Notes under the pieces: model-generated
Database searches by the model: none
Told to the model about the DNA's origin: nothing
What the model saw: only the letters and a program-made list of their open reading frames with translations
Shown: piece after piece, positions 50,964 to 61,464 of the stretch
How the letters are laid out: each line of letters starts with the position of its first letter
Numbering within the stretch: the stretch's first letter is position 1
Source: Candidatus Heimdallarchaeota archaeon
Lineage (GTDB): Archaea > Asgardarchaeota > Heimdallarchaeia > Heimdallarchaeales > Heimdallarchaeaceae
NCBI GenBank assembly: GCA_019057815.1
Contig: JAHLWR010000008.1
Coordinates: 62,001 to 126,000, forward strand
Reading direction: 5' to 3'
Length of the DNA stretch: 64,000 bases
Made by a program: the position numbers and the translations under genes

Positions 50964-53636
50964 CTACTTCTCTTCGTTTTTCTTATTCCTTCTTCTGAAT
51001 ACTACAACAGTTTGTATAAACACTAATAATCCACCTAACATTAACAATGTTGTTCCATCAAAACCGGCTGCTATTGTTGATTGAGATATGTATGAGATTT
51101 CATATATTGGGATGGATCTATAAATAGTCCCATTTGTATCCATTACAGTAATGTAGTATCTAATTATTGTTCCTGCAATATGAGTACCTAATTCTTCATA
51201 AATGTATTTGTAAGAAGTTTCATTGTAATATAAGAGAGCTGAATAGTTATTAGTACTATCATCGATTGGACTATATAGTTCATAACTTATATTTACCTGT
51301 CTTTTTCCTTCAACTACCATGACATCCTCTCTCTCGGTAATTGATACTTCTATCCAATATTCTACGTTTTCAAAGAATACAATAGATGATGCGATTACAA
51401 CCTCATTTTCATCATTGATATATTCGTAATACACACGTGGTGTGTTGATTATGAAAGGAGTATTTGCTGTTTGACCTACAGTGTAAGTGTAATTTACAGA
51501 TATTACGCTGAATGATGATTCGGTAAAAGTTGTATAATTTACTCTTATTCTGTAGATAATTGTATAGTCATAGTCAAAAACAGGTATATATCCATTGTAA
51601 GAAAATATCGAACCTATACTACCGAAACTTGTATTTGTGTAGGAGATATCCTGTGTGATGAATTCATTTACTAGTGATGGAAGATACTCAAGATATACTT
51701 GAACTTCTAATCCTTGTGGTTGAAAAATTTGTGTTTCAACTGAGACTTCATCTACATCTGTTGGTTTTACTACGCCTTGAGTCACGAATTCTATAGTAGG
51801 AGCGGGTTGGTAAGGAATAGTTCTTGTTCCATTATCATATATATCATATGATTTTCCTTCATATGTTGCTACTGTGATGAAAACTACGTCATCAAGATTA
51901 TCTTCATAGTAATTTCCAGATATTGTTCCATTATCCCCAATAATATCAAAATCACCTAAACTTTCTTCGATTTGAGCTATATTATTGACATCATTCATGA
52001 AATTATTATCATATACTTTGAAATTAACACTGTTTTTAACAACTATGGCATCAATAACTATTTGATCAAAAGTGTTTCCAATCACTCCTGCATTGATACA
52101 TTGGATGATTTGTACACCATAATCAAGAACCTTGAAATCACCATCTTTTATAATTAGACCCAAGGAATTTCTTCCAACAACACCAATATCTGAAGTGTTG
52201 AGGATGTTACCACTTAATGTTACTAATTCTGAGAACCAAATACTAATTCCATAAGTTGATTCAAAAACTCCATTTGAAGCAATTTTAACTTCAGGCGATG
52301 ACCATATACTTATTCCAAATGTTGCATTTATTGCAGTATTAGCTGTAATAATAGAAGATTTACTTTGTTCTATATAAATTCCTGAGACAGTGTCCTCAAT
52401 AGTATTTCCTAATACTTCAATCTGTCTTCCTCCAATAATGGCTATTCCTTCATCCACACCAGTTAAAGAATTCCTTAATACAACATCATACCTTCCTTCC
52501 GCTATCGAAATTCCTCTTAAGGCGTCAGTTATTATGTTTTCATAAACTTCTGTTCTTTGCGATTCCTCAATTTTTATAGCAATGTCACTGACTTGATTGA
52601 AAGAATTTTCATATATTTCTATTACATCTGAATCGAAAACAAAAATACCTGTTGTAATGTTGTCAAATGTATTAGAGTAAATTACGAATGGAGTATTTGT
52701 CAAGAACAGACCTAGGTTTAGATCATTGAATTCATTATCAAAAACTAGAGTACTACTGGAAGACACACCTTGAATTGCCATATCATGAATATCATTGAAG
52801 ATATTATCTTCAATTGAAGCTTTTGTAACAGAAATTAAATCCATTGCAATAGAGGCATTAGTGATAGTATTTTGATAGATATATGGACTTGTTGAAGTTA
52901 TTGTCATACCCAGAACAGCATTCTCAATTGTGTTATCTTGTATTATTGGCAGTTTAACTGTTTTCATACGTATGGCATACTCAGCTATTTCGTTGATGTA
53001 ATTCGATTTAATTGTAACGTTATCAGATTTCTCTGTATCAATTGCAAAATTCATGTTGACAAAATCATTATTCTCGAAAATACCTGTCGTAACATTAATA
53101 ATATCCCATCCATCTTCTAAGTCTATGAATTCACTGTCAGTTACAGAAATGAAAACAGAAGAGATAGCATCTATCTCGGGGCTATAGTATATTTCAGTTT
53201 GATCTATTGTAATATTTGAATATCTTAATTTGAAACTTGTAAAAGATATTTTGCTTCCTTCAATGTTAATGGAAGTAACATGTTTTGAATTTGCGTCAAT
53301 TGTAAGGGTATAATTCGCATCTACAACTGATATATTACTATTAAAAATTTCTAATTCTCCATCAACTATTATTTTATGTCTTTTGAGTAGAGTTGAATTA
53401 AATGTTAAATCACAATTCTGTATTGTTAGTTTTGCTCCAGGCTCAATTTCAATGGATCCATTCATTATATAAGTTGCATCCTGAAGAACTTCATCAGTTG
53501 AAATTATCCAATCTCCATCTGCAGGAGGTTGAAAGAACACATTATGTCCACTTATTGTCCACGGAAATCCTGTACTTACTAAACATGTTATAAACATTAA
53601 TGTTAAGAAAATTTGCGCATTTTTAGAAACTTTCAT
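50964..53636 (-). CDS. Large surface protein with parallel beta-helix repeats (NosD/CASH type)
   Basis: 890 residues. A signal peptide is at 1-25 (ALIFLTLMFITCLV-like core), and a C-terminal TM anchor TTLLMLGGLLVFIQTVVVF is followed by RRRNKKNEEK. Between about 90 and 600 there are some twenty short repeats with the pattern 'I.NN.F....GI.l..S....I..N.I', for example NTIENAVLGMTIT, NTFDNITTGIFVFDSDVIEI and NTIEDTVSGIYIEQS, typical of right-handed parallel beta-helix (NosD, polysaccharide-active or adhesin) domains. The C-terminal 230 residues are Ig-like strands. It is anchored outside the cell; a catalytic role is not indicated. Confidence 0.82.
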   Translation of the reverse strand: MKVSKNAQIFLTLMFITCLVSTGFPWTISGHNVFFQPPADGDWIISTDEVLQDATYIMNGSIEIEPGAKLTIQNCDLTFNSTLLKRHKIIVDGELEIFNSNISVVDANYTLTIDANSKHVTSINIEGSKISFTSFKLRYSNITIDQTEIYYSPEIDAISSVFISVTDSEFIDLEDGWDIINVTTGIFENNDFVNMNFAIDTEKSDNVTIKSNYINEIAEYAIRMKTVKLPIIQDNTIENAVLGMTITSTSPYIYQNTITNASIAMDLISVTKASIEDNIFNDIHDMAIQGVSSSSTLVFDNEFNDLNLGLFLTNTPFVIYSNTFDNITTGIFVFDSDVIEIYENSFNQVSDIAIKIEESQRTEVYENIITDALRGISIAEGRYDVVLRNSLTGVDEGIAIIGGRQIEVLGNTIEDTVSGIYIEQSKSSIITANTAINATFGISIWSSPEVKIASNGVFESTYGISIWFSELVTLSGNILNTSDIGVVGRNSLGLIIKDGDFKVLDYGVQIIQCINAGVIGNTFDQIVIDAIVVKNSVNFKVYDNNFMNDVNNIAQIEESLGDFDIIGDNGTISGNYYEDNLDDVVFITVATYEGKSYDIYDNGTRTIPYQPAPTIEFVTQGVVKPTDVDEVSVETQIFQPQGLEVQVYLEYLPSLVNEFITQDISYTNTSFGSIGSIFSYNGYIPVFDYDYTIIYRIRVNYTTFTESSFSVISVNYTYTVGQTANTPFIINTPRVYYEYINDENEVVIASSIVFFENVEYWIEVSITEREDVMVVEGKRQVNISYELYSPIDDSTNNYSALLYYNETSYKYIYEELGTHIAGTIIRYYITVMDTNGTIYRSIPIYEISYISQSTIAAGFDGTTLLMLGGLLVFIQTVVVFRRRNKKNEEK

Positions 53637-53829
53637 CTAATTAACCTCTTAAACGTGGCATATACACTACTTTTTCGTGATGTTTGTGCATTTTTAAAGT
53701 TTCTGTATTAGTCTTTTAATGAAAAAGTGTCCAAAAACATTAAAATCTCACAGAACCAGTATATATGATATGTATGGTAAAAAAAACTTGTTCACAACAT
53801 TTTTGTAACGAGAACAAAACTATCGCTAA

Positions 53830-55077
53830 ATGACTGAACATCGCGATTCTACTCAAGACACTGATTCGAACTCTAAAAAAGATGAGAAGCGACAGAAAAC
53901 CTTAGCTAAAGGAATCTCAATTACACAAAGCACAGCATTACAACTCTACTTCAATTATGGGACATTACTAGCTATTAGAATTGGTGCTGAACCCATTCAC
54001 ATGTCTTTTATAACAGCTATCCAAAATCTAGGAACAGCTTTATTACAAGGATTGTTCGGTCAATTATCTGATCGTTTTGGAAGAAAGATTGTACTCTCAA
54101 TTGGTTTTTTAATTACTACAATCGCAACAATAGGTCTTGCATCATTGTCAAATGTTATTGTTTTCATGATAATTATAGGTTTGTACTCAATTGGAATGAG
54201 TATGATAGTTCCTTCTTGGAATGCTTTAATGGGAGATTTAAGCACAAAAGAGACCCAAACAAAGCTTATTGGAAAATTGAGTATGATTGGAACTCTCTCA
54301 TCCTCAGTCATAATGTTAATTTTAGGTTTTACATCTGATTATCTTCCACTAGATCAAACAAACAAATTTCGAGTTATGATGTTTCTAGGTGCACTTATTC
54401 TTGCTCTTGCCATAATTCTTGTAATTAAGATTAAGGAAACTAATGTAGAGAAAAAATCAGCAAGAAAATCATCGCTCTTATTACCTTTTAAAAACAAAAA
54501 ATTTAGAGTTTTTCTCATTTCCACATCTTTTTGGTGGTTTACAATGAGTTTTATGTGGCCATTAGGTCCCTTTGTTATAAGTAGAGTAAACCCAAACAAC
54601 TTTCATGTTGCAATCTTCGCTGCTGCTTTTGCAGTAGGTATGTTTGCAGGACAATTTTTAGCAAGTAAAGTAGCTGATAAAATTGGTAGAAGATTCACGC
54701 TTGTTCTGAGTTTTCTTGCATTAAGTTTTGTTCCAATTTCGTACAGCTTCGTTTATGATTGGTATTTCATTATCCCAGCAAATCTTCTTGCAGGTTTAGG
54801 GAACGGACTTTTAGGGGTGACTTTAAGTTCTGAACTGCTATTTTTAGCTGGTATTAAAGACCGAGGAGCGTTCTCAGGCTCATATAATTTAGTATCAGGA
54901 ATTATAACATTTATTGGGTCTTTAACTAGTGGGATTATATTCCAGCATCTAACAAAGTTTTACGATTTAAACTACATTTTGACAGTCTATCTTGTTATAA
55001 TGACTTGTGCTAGATTTATTGCACTAATACCAACGCTACTTCTTTCATCAAAAGAGAAACCTAGAAAGGAAATCTAG
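53830..55077 (+). CDS. Major facilitator superfamily transporter
   Basis: 415 residues with twelve predicted TM helices in two halves joined by a basic loop (KETNVEKKSARKSSLLLPFK). The MFS motif between helices 2 and 3 is present as GLFGQLSDRFGRKIVLS, and a weaker copy ASKVADKIGRRFTLVL lies in the second half. The family exports drugs or exchanges small metabolites; the substrate is unknown. It is followed after 33 bases by a small zinc-ribbon membrane protein on the same strand. Confidence 0.92.
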   Translation: MTEHRDSTQDTDSNSKKDEKRQKTLAKGISITQSTALQLYFNYGTLLAIRIGAEPIHMSFITAIQNLGTALLQGLFGQLSDRFGRKIVLSIGFLITTIATIGLASLSNVIVFMIIIGLYSIGMSMIVPSWNALMGDLSTKETQTKLIGKLSMIGTLSSSVIMLILGFTSDYLPLDQTNKFRVMMFLGALILALAIILVIKIKETNVEKKSARKSSLLLPFKNKKFRVFLISTSFWWFTMSFMWPLGPFVISRVNPNNFHVAIFAAAFAVGMFAGQFLASKVADKIGRRFTLVLSFLALSFVPISYSFVYDWYFIIPANLLAGLGNGLLGVTLSSELLFLAGIKDRGAFSGSYNLVSGIITFIGSLTSGIIFQHLTKFYDLNYILTVYLVIMTCARFIALIPTLLLSSKEKPRKEI

Positions 55078-55110
55078 TATACTGTGCTTTCTTTTCGAAA
55101 GAGTTAAAAC

Positions 55111-55617
55111 ATGGATTTTAAATCTTCTTTCATGGAATTTCTTAATAGGAATCACTATTGTAAAAAGTGTGATAAGAGAGTTTCCTATTTTCGCTTTACA
55201 ACTAAGAAATTTGTACAAGAAGATCTTCAATGTCCAATTTGTCAGGAAAAAGTAGTTTCATTTTGGGAAAAGCTAAGATACAAATATATAATACCCTATT
55301 TTTTTGCGTTTCCATTCTATGTGATGTCTACAATTTATATCTTATGGAAATTCGCGTATAATAGCCCATTAGAAGCAGTGGACAGATTTATAACAATTTT
55401 CAATGTTTTCATCTGTGCGTTCATAATAATTATTTCAACTCTTAACAACAAGAAAGCTACTCCCCCTGAAACTTCTGATAAATCTCTTGAAAAGTTAAAA
55501 GTGTTCAAACAGCAAGTCATTTGGGTTATAATATTAACTCTACTAGGATTATTAGTAGCAGCACTTACAAACTATATCGAATGGCTTATTTGGAAAGGGA
55601 TCGAATCCTTATTCTAG
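55111..55617 (+). CDS. Zinc-ribbon membrane protein
   Basis: 168 residues. The N-terminal ribbon is YCKKCDKRVSYFRFTTKKFV ending LQCPICQEKV (two CxxC pairs), followed by three hydrophobic helices (about 66-88, 98-117 and 138-165). Its start lies 33 bases after the MFS gene, so co-transcription is likely. Its job is unknown; a redox or metal-linked regulator of the transporter would be a guess. Confidence 0.7.
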   Translation: MDFKSSFMEFLNRNHYCKKCDKRVSYFRFTTKKFVQEDLQCPICQEKVVSFWEKLRYKYIIPYFFAFPFYVMSTIYILWKFAYNSPLEAVDRFITIFNVFICAFIIIISTLNNKKATPPETSDKSLEKLKVFKQQVIWVIILTLLGLLVAALTNYIEWLIWKGIESLF

Positions 55618-55714
55618 AGATTCTACAATTGTTTTGTCAACTTTTTTCAGATTACTGAATGATAAACTACTCCTGATTGGCAGTTAAAAAGGCAGAAGAG
55701 AAAAAAGAGAGATT

Positions 55715-56917
55715 CTAATCAAGATAAAGACTTTTCTCTTTTTGTATTCCTTTTGTTGCAAAACGAACTAGAACAGCCATTAAGCCTAGAATCAATACCA
55801 AATACAGAATTATTTCATAGTTCCATACACCAGAGATAATCAAAAGGCCGATTCTATAGCACCAGAAGAATGGATTGATCATTAAACCGGTAGATGTTGC
55901 CAAAGGATTCATCAGAACAACGAAGTAAAAGAACATTGCTAAACCTATCGATACGAGGGGGCTAAGTCTTTCAGCTGCTTCCCGGGTCAAATTACAATCA
56001 ACAGCCATTGTAATCAAAGTTGATATCAGTAAGGCAACTACAACAGCTATAAAACCGATTATTATGTCCCAAACAGTAAGCACAGACATATTGAACCCAA
56101 AAGCATCTAATAATACACTAGTCCTTGCTGAACCAAGAGATGTTCCTACCACGATCCCCAAAACATAGGATAATGTAGAACCCACACTTGCTATTATCGC
56201 AGTAATCGTTTTTGATATTATCAAAAAACTATGATTGTGAGTATAAGAAAGTAATAATTCTAGTGTTCTCATTCTTTTTTCTCTTGCAAAGCCTATCAAT
56301 GAATTTGATGAAGAATTTAGAGCGATTAATAGAAACAACATGTAACCCAAGGGATAAGCAATAGCGGTAGCTTTAGGTCCATAAATAATCTCTTCTCCAG
56401 AAGATTGAGGTTGAAGAGGGATAGGATTAATGTCTGGAACAGTTCGATTTGCTAAGAAGGTTATCATAACTTTTTCAGCAATAGTAAGGATTCCTTGAAA
56501 AACACTATTTGTCTGCATGGTATTAACAGCATCAACAGTATAAAGGATGGGTATAGAAAAATATGCAAATTCACTGAAATTCTCGGGAATGTATAACCCC
56601 AAATCTTTTGTTTTAAAGACACTTGATGAGTTATCAACTAACTCAACTTTGATTGATGAACTATCTAAATAATATTCTGATAAATTGCCTATTATAGCAT
56701 CACCTATTACGTTTCCACCATATCCTAAATCATCACTATAAACTAGTAAATTAAAAGATTGCTCACTTCCAAAAAGAGAGGGTAACCCAATCATAAGGAA
56801 CATAAGCAAAAATGGACCACCGAAAATAAGTATGGCTACACGCTTTCTAAATAGCAAGGATATATCTTTTTTCAATAAAGCTTTAAGCTGGTAGAAGTAG
56901 AGGTTTTTTTCTTTCAA
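55715..56917 (-). CDS. ABC-2 type permease
   Basis: 400 residues, TTG start overlapping the ATPase stop by four bases (TTGA), with AGGAGGT inside the end of the ATPase gene as ribosome site. One N-terminal TM helix (ILIFGGPFLLMFLMIG), an extracytoplasmic region of about 140 residues, and then five TM helices follow. The segment RTLELLLSYTHNHSFLIISKTI is the coupling-helix motif typical of NatB/CcmB-like ABC-2 exporters. Export of a lipid, antibiotic or sodium is possible. Confidence 0.88.
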   Translation of the reverse strand: MKEKNLYFYQLKALLKKDISLLFRKRVAILIFGGPFLLMFLMIGLPSLFGSEQSFNLLVYSDDLGYGGNVIGDAIIGNLSEYYLDSSSIKVELVDNSSSVFKTKDLGLYIPENFSEFAYFSIPILYTVDAVNTMQTNSVFQGILTIAEKVMITFLANRTVPDINPIPLQPQSSGEEIIYGPKATAIAYPLGYMLFLLIALNSSSNSLIGFAREKRMRTLELLLSYTHNHSFLIISKTITAIIASVGSTLSYVLGIVVGTSLGSARTSVLLDAFGFNMSVLTVWDIIIGFIAVVVALLISTLITMAVDCNLTREAAERLSPLVSIGLAMFFYFVVLMNPLATSTGLMINPFFWCYRIGLLIISGVWNYEIILYLVLILGLMAVLVRFATKGIQKEKSLYLD

Positions 56918-57690
56918 AATATAACCTCCTGAATAGCATTCTTATTTTGTAATGGAGTTTTGAATGCGTTTACGATTGCGTCTTCAAAATCTTTCGTATC
57001 TGAAGCATATTGATCTATTATTGCATCTTTAGTACCTTGGAAAATAAGCTGTCCTTCCTTCAATATTCCACAGTATTCAGCCAACTCTTCTAGATCAGAA
57101 ACTATGTGGGAAGAAAGAAGAACTGTTTTCCCTTCCTCAACTAAATCTTTAATGATTTGACGTATATACTTAGCTTTTGTTATATCTAAGCCACTTGTTG
57201 GTTCATCCAAAATTAGAATGTCTTTATCTGTGATGATTGCCATTATAAAACTAAATGCTCTTTGTTCTCCCCCTGATAATTTTGAAAACTGTTTATGAAC
57301 TAAATCTTCAGTTATTTCTAATTTTTTGAAGTATTCTGCAAGTTTAGGTTTTGCTTCTTCAAAACTCTGACCATTTAATTTGAGAATAAACTTAATATTC
57401 TGCATTGGAGTAAGATCAACATAAGCTGAAGAATATTGAGGTAGCAATCCAATCTGTCCTCTAATCATTTTTGGATCAATTGTAATTTCTACTCCATTCA
57501 CAGTAACAGTTCCCTCTGTAGGTGCTAATATACCTAGAATCATCCTAATTGTAGTTGTTTTTCCAGCACCATTGGGGCCTAAAAGAGCGTAAATTGACCC
57601 CTTTGGAACTAATAAATTTACACCTCTAACAGCAACTTTCTCCTTGAAAACTTTAGTTAAACTACTTGTTTCAATCATATAATCGGTCAT
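56914..57690 (-). CDS. ABC transporter ATP-binding subunit (ABC-2 exporter type)
   Basis: 258 residues from ATG 57690 (MTDYMIETSSLTKVF); the longer frame to 57729 adds an unlikely leader. Walker A is GPNGAGKTTT, the Q-loop region is LLPQYSS, and the signature is KLSGGEQRAF. Walker B is DILILDEPTSGLD, followed by the H-loop LLSSHIVSDL. It is coupled to the permease directly downstream. The signature LSGGE is intact, so it should be active. Confidence 0.93.
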   Translation of the reverse strand: MTDYMIETSSLTKVFKEKVAVRGVNLLVPKGSIYALLGPNGAGKTTTIRMILGILAPTEGTVTVNGVEITIDPKMIRGQIGLLPQYSSAYVDLTPMQNIKFILKLNGQSFEEAKPKLAEYFKKLEITEDLVHKQFSKLSGGEQRAFSFIMAIITDKDILILDEPTSGLDITKAKYIRQIIKDLVEEGKTVLLSSHIVSDLEELAEYCGILKEGQLIFQGTKDAIIDQYASDTKDFEDAIVNAFKTPLQNKNAIQEVIF

Positions 57691-57794
57691 TGTGTTAGTG
57701 AAAACGATTTGTTTCTTAAAACTTCTCATTCACATTTTGTAAAAGATGACATAGGGAGATATTTTTTTATTCAATAAAGTCATTGATTTTTCTA

Positions 57795-58772
57795 ATGATT
57801 GATTACGCTATTTGTGGAACACGAAATTCAAATGTTGGATTACCAAAAGGTCGGAAGATTTTAGCTGAAGGTGGAACTGCATTAGACGCAGTAGAAGAAA
57901 GTATAAAATTAATAGAAAATAACCCTTATGATATATCAGTAGGCTTCAACGGTTTTCCCAACTTGCTTGGCATTGTAGAATTAGACGCGTCTATAATGGA
58001 AGGAAAGACTCTAAAAGTAGGAGCTGTTGCTGCAGTAAAAAATTATAGACATCCTATCTCTATTGCAAGAAATGTAATGGAAATCACTCCCCATGTTATG
58101 TTAGTAGGTGAAGGTGCAGAGAAATTTGCAAAAGCGATTGGATTTCAAGAAGAAGAGATTATCGATGAGCTTGGAATTAAAAACTACAAGAATGTGATGG
58201 AAGGGAAAAGTCTAGAATTGCCTTTAGAAGCAGAGAATTTAATCAGAGAGCTTTTTATGAATTTTGATAAACATTTAAAGGAAGTTATGAACAAATATCC
58301 CATCAAAGCGTGGTACAAGAAATTGAGTTTTGACAAACATGGTACAACCAATGTAATTGCATTAGATAAAGATGGAAATATGGCTGTTGGAGTATCAACT
58401 TCAGGAATAGCAATGAAATTTCCAGGAAGAGTCGGTGATTCACCCATACCAGGAGCAGGAATTTATTGTAACAATGTTGCTGGTTCTGCATGTACAGGCA
58501 CAGGAGAAATCGCAATACGTTTATCTCTTGCACGCATGGTCGTTAATAGAATAGAAAATGATATGACTCCAGAGCATGCTGCCGAGATTGGAATCTTAGA
58601 TGTAATCAAACTTAATGAAGATGGCGTAATTCATATCTTAACAATGGATAAACAAGGAAATTCAGCAGGAGTTACCAATAAGGATGGTTTGTTCTATTAT
58701 CATACTGATTCTACAACAGAGAAATTTATTAAAAGAAGTAGTACGTACTTATATAGAAAAAAAATAGCGTAA
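57795..58772 (+). CDS. N-terminal-nucleophile hydrolase, isoaspartyl peptidase/asparaginase family (T2)
   Basis: 325 residues from ATG 57795. The N-terminal subunit has GGTALDAVEESIKLIENNPYD. The autocleavage site is HGT-TNVIALDKDG, with the nucleophile T184 at the start of the second subunit. Then come TSGIAMKFPGRVGDSPIPGAG and ACTGTGEIAIRL, which form the substrate pocket. The family cleaves itself to an alpha/beta pair and hydrolyses isoaspartyl, asparagine or glycosylasparagine bonds. An exact substrate is not clear; the GRVGDSPIPG context is shared by glycosylasparaginase and plant-type asparaginases. Confidence 0.92.
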   Translation: MIDYAICGTRNSNVGLPKGRKILAEGGTALDAVEESIKLIENNPYDISVGFNGFPNLLGIVELDASIMEGKTLKVGAVAAVKNYRHPISIARNVMEITPHVMLVGEGAEKFAKAIGFQEEEIIDELGIKNYKNVMEGKSLELPLEAENLIRELFMNFDKHLKEVMNKYPIKAWYKKLSFDKHGTTNVIALDKDGNMAVGVSTSGIAMKFPGRVGDSPIPGAGIYCNNVAGSACTGTGEIAIRLSLARMVVNRIENDMTPEHAAEIGILDVIKLNEDGVIHILTMDKQGNSAGVTNKDGLFYYHTDSTTEKFIKRSSTYLYRKKIA

Positions 58773-58856
58773 TCCAAGTCTCGTGTTTTACTTTCTCTAT
58801 TAGTTGATGAAATGAAATGAGAATAGAAGAAAAGAAAAATAGAAGAAAGATGAGAG

Positions 58857-60554
58857 TTAAGTGAAGAAGTAACTAACTATAACGTCGAATATAAACCACG
58901 TAAATGTCCCAATATATGCTAATACAATTAGCACATAAGTAAGGATTTTAGCGGTCTTATAATCTTGATCTGAGAGATGAGGTACTACGATTGAAAATAG
59001 TAATGGTACTATAACAACAAAAGTCACAATAATCACAAATAACCATATACTTTCTGATAGTATATATTCAAAACCTAAAATTTTTCCTAGTAGACTTCCA
59101 AATACTGCCGCTATTATAATGAATACTTCTATAACTAAAATATATATCATGCTTTTTTTATAAAGGTCTAAATTCTTGATGGAACGGTTTTCATCAGTAT
59201 TTCTTTGAAGCAAAACCATTGATTGAATTATCACAGGTAGAACTAGTAAAGCTGACATCCACGTGAATGCCTTTAAAACAAAAATATTCGCTTTCGATAG
59301 ATCTCCAATAGTTAAAATTCCACCAAGTAAAAATTGAACTATGATGAAAATAACAGATAATATCATAATTCCTCTATAGGCAGAATCTATTGTTGATGTT
59401 GTTCTGATCTCTGTAGGGAAGATTTCTTCATCTTTTTCTAACTCATAGATAGCATTGAGTTCGTATCTATTGTATTTGAGTTGTGAATACTCATATGAGA
59501 CAATAAGAGCAGCAAAGATAAGAATCCCATCATGAGCAAAAAGATTCCAAGGTAAAATAAAAGCAACAGGAATTATTGTTATAAATAGTGTTATCCAGAT
59601 GCTGTTGATAACTAAAGGATTAGGTTTTTTATCAAGATTTTTCTCTAAATCTTTAGGGTCTTTTCTGAATTTATACCTGATATTTTCAAAAGATGTTTTT
59701 ATTCCGAAAATCAGACGTTTTATCCAGTTTTTGTCATAAATGAACTTTTCTCTTCTCTTGAATTCAGCTATCCTAGCATCTTGTGATGACAGCTTTTCTC
59801 TTTTTGTTTTTTGAGTAGTATAAAGAACTGCTCCCAAGAGGAAAGCAAAAATTAAAGGATATGTTATACTCCAAGTTATTTGTTGAGTGTTAAATGGAAA
59901 ATTTGTTTCAATTATTACTGAGAATAGTCCCACTATTATCTCTAATGTCCAAATGAACATAGCGGGTACAAAAGTAAGAACTAATATCCTTCCACCCATT
60001 CGTGGAGAATAATCAGGTCCTTTACTAGACCAGAATCTGAAGGTTAATGCCATAGCAAGTAAAATTACACCCAAGATAAGTTCTTGCCCGATAATGTAGC
60101 CATAATTATTTCTACTTGAAACTAAGAAAACACCAAATAAAGATGCCAGAGTTGCCATTATTTGAATAATAGAAAACATAATTTTTTGCATAACTAGCTT
60201 CTTTTCATCTTTTGTGTTTGTCTCTGAATCTTTGTATCCAATCTCCATCAATTTATACTTATGATCATTTTTTGCACCAAAGAGGAATGTAATTATCTTC
60301 ATTGTCATGAATATTGTCATAGCTACGAGCAACATGCGGAAACCAAATGTTGCAATTTGATACAGGATAATAATTCCATCTTTATATGGATCAGAAAGTA
60401 ATGGTAGGGTTGGTATACCAAATATTAAAACAAAGCCAAATAAAACTTTTAGCCAACTTTTCATCCCTGTACTTTTGTTAATTATACCTCCAAGGGCTTC
60501 AAACTTCTTTCTTTGTCTAAACATCTTTTCAGCTGATAGTTCTACTGAAGTCAT
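58857..60554 (-). CDS. Large multi-pass membrane protein of unknown function
   Basis: 565 residues from ATG 60554 (MTSVELSAEK); a longer frame to 60614 exists. About eleven or twelve hydrophobic segments are arranged in two groups of six. Each group is preceded by a cytoplasmic soluble stretch (RIAEFKRREKFIYDKNWIKR in the middle). No motif, signal or family is recognised. It stands alone, with 297 bases of plain AT-rich DNA upstream. Confidence 0.7.
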   Translation of the reverse strand: MTSVELSAEKMFRQRKKFEALGGIINKSTGMKSWLKVLFGFVLIFGIPTLPLLSDPYKDGIIILYQIATFGFRMLLVAMTIFMTMKIITFLFGAKNDHKYKLMEIGYKDSETNTKDEKKLVMQKIMFSIIQIMATLASLFGVFLVSSRNNYGYIIGQELILGVILLAMALTFRFWSSKGPDYSPRMGGRILVLTFVPAMFIWTLEIIVGLFSVIIETNFPFNTQQITWSITYPLIFAFLLGAVLYTTQKTKREKLSSQDARIAEFKRREKFIYDKNWIKRLIFGIKTSFENIRYKFRKDPKDLEKNLDKKPNPLVINSIWITLFITIIPVAFILPWNLFAHDGILIFAALIVSYEYSQLKYNRYELNAIYELEKDEEIFPTEIRTTSTIDSAYRGIMILSVIFIIVQFLLGGILTIGDLSKANIFVLKAFTWMSALLVLPVIIQSMVLLQRNTDENRSIKNLDLYKKSMIYILVIEVFIIIAAVFGSLLGKILGFEYILSESIWLFVIIVTFVVIVPLLFSIVVPHLSDQDYKTAKILTYVLIVLAYIGTFTWFIFDVIVSYFFT

Positions 60555-60851
60555 ATTGAACAAACTTTGTTTTATTTGGGTGTTTATAGATTTTTCGCAT
60601 ACTAAGTAAAACAATAGAATGAAAAATTAAAAGGTTAAAATCTTTCTAAATATGTTATGAAAACCTAAGAGTTATTTTTAAGAGATTAAACAGTAGTAGC
60701 CATCACTTAATCGAAAATAGAAGTTTAAGCTCTTTGATATTTTGATAATTCAATTGCATTTCTTACTAATTTACAATCCAAGGATCAACAAAAAAGTTAG
60801 TAATAGAAGAATTTTCAAAAACGTTTTTTATTCCAGAGATGAAAGTTTCAT

Positions 60852-61367
60852 ATGAATAAAAAACAAATAGCTGTAATAGGTTCAGGAATGATTCGAAAGG
60901 AAGAAATAAGAAATTTAACCGAAAATTTAGGTGAAAAATTAATAGATAATGATTTCCGCATCATTTGTGGAGGGAAAGAAGGAGTAATGGAAGCAGTGTG
61001 TAAAGGTGCCCGAAGATCTAAAAACTATAAGGAAGGTATGATTGTTGGAATCCTACCTTCTCTTGAACGGTTAGATGCCAATCCATATGTTGATATTGTA
61101 ATTACAACAGGGATGTCATATGCTAGAAATCAAATAATTATTTCTTCTGCAGATGTGGTAATAGCAATTCAAGGTGGAGCGGGAACGCTATCTGAAATAG
61201 CTTTTGCTTGGCAGTACGATAAACCAATAATTGTTCTCAAGAACACAGGTGGTTGGGCAGAGAAATTAACTGAAGTTAGATTAAATGAGAGAAAGAGAGA
61301 ACCAATAATCGGAGCTAATAACGTTGAGGAAATAATAACTTATTTAAAAAATACTTTCAAAACTTAA
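60852..61367 (+). CDS. LOG/TIGR00725-family nucleotide-binding protein
   Basis: 171 residues. A Rossmann-type fold with FRIICGGKEGVMEAVCKGA and VIAIQGGAGTLSEIAFAW, the paired GG-x-x-GxM/GGxGTxxE motifs of LOG-like phosphoribohydrolases in their TIGR00725 branch. Members bind nucleoside monophosphates and release the base; the archaeal role is unknown. It lies upstream of tRNA-Pro. Confidence 0.85.
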   Translation: MNKKQIAVIGSGMIRKEEIRNLTENLGEKLIDNDFRIICGGKEGVMEAVCKGARRSKNYKEGMIVGILPSLERLDANPYVDIVITTGMSYARNQIIISSADVVIAIQGGAGTLSEIAFAWQYDKPIIVLKNTGGWAEKLTEVRLNERKREPIIGANNVEEIITYLKNTFKT

Positions 61368-61464
61368 TAAAATATCCATCTTAACAAGTAAGAAAAGCAT
61401 AGAAACTTTTAAATTGAAACAAAAGCCAAGAAAACAGAAAACAGCTTTAAATGAAGCGATGAAA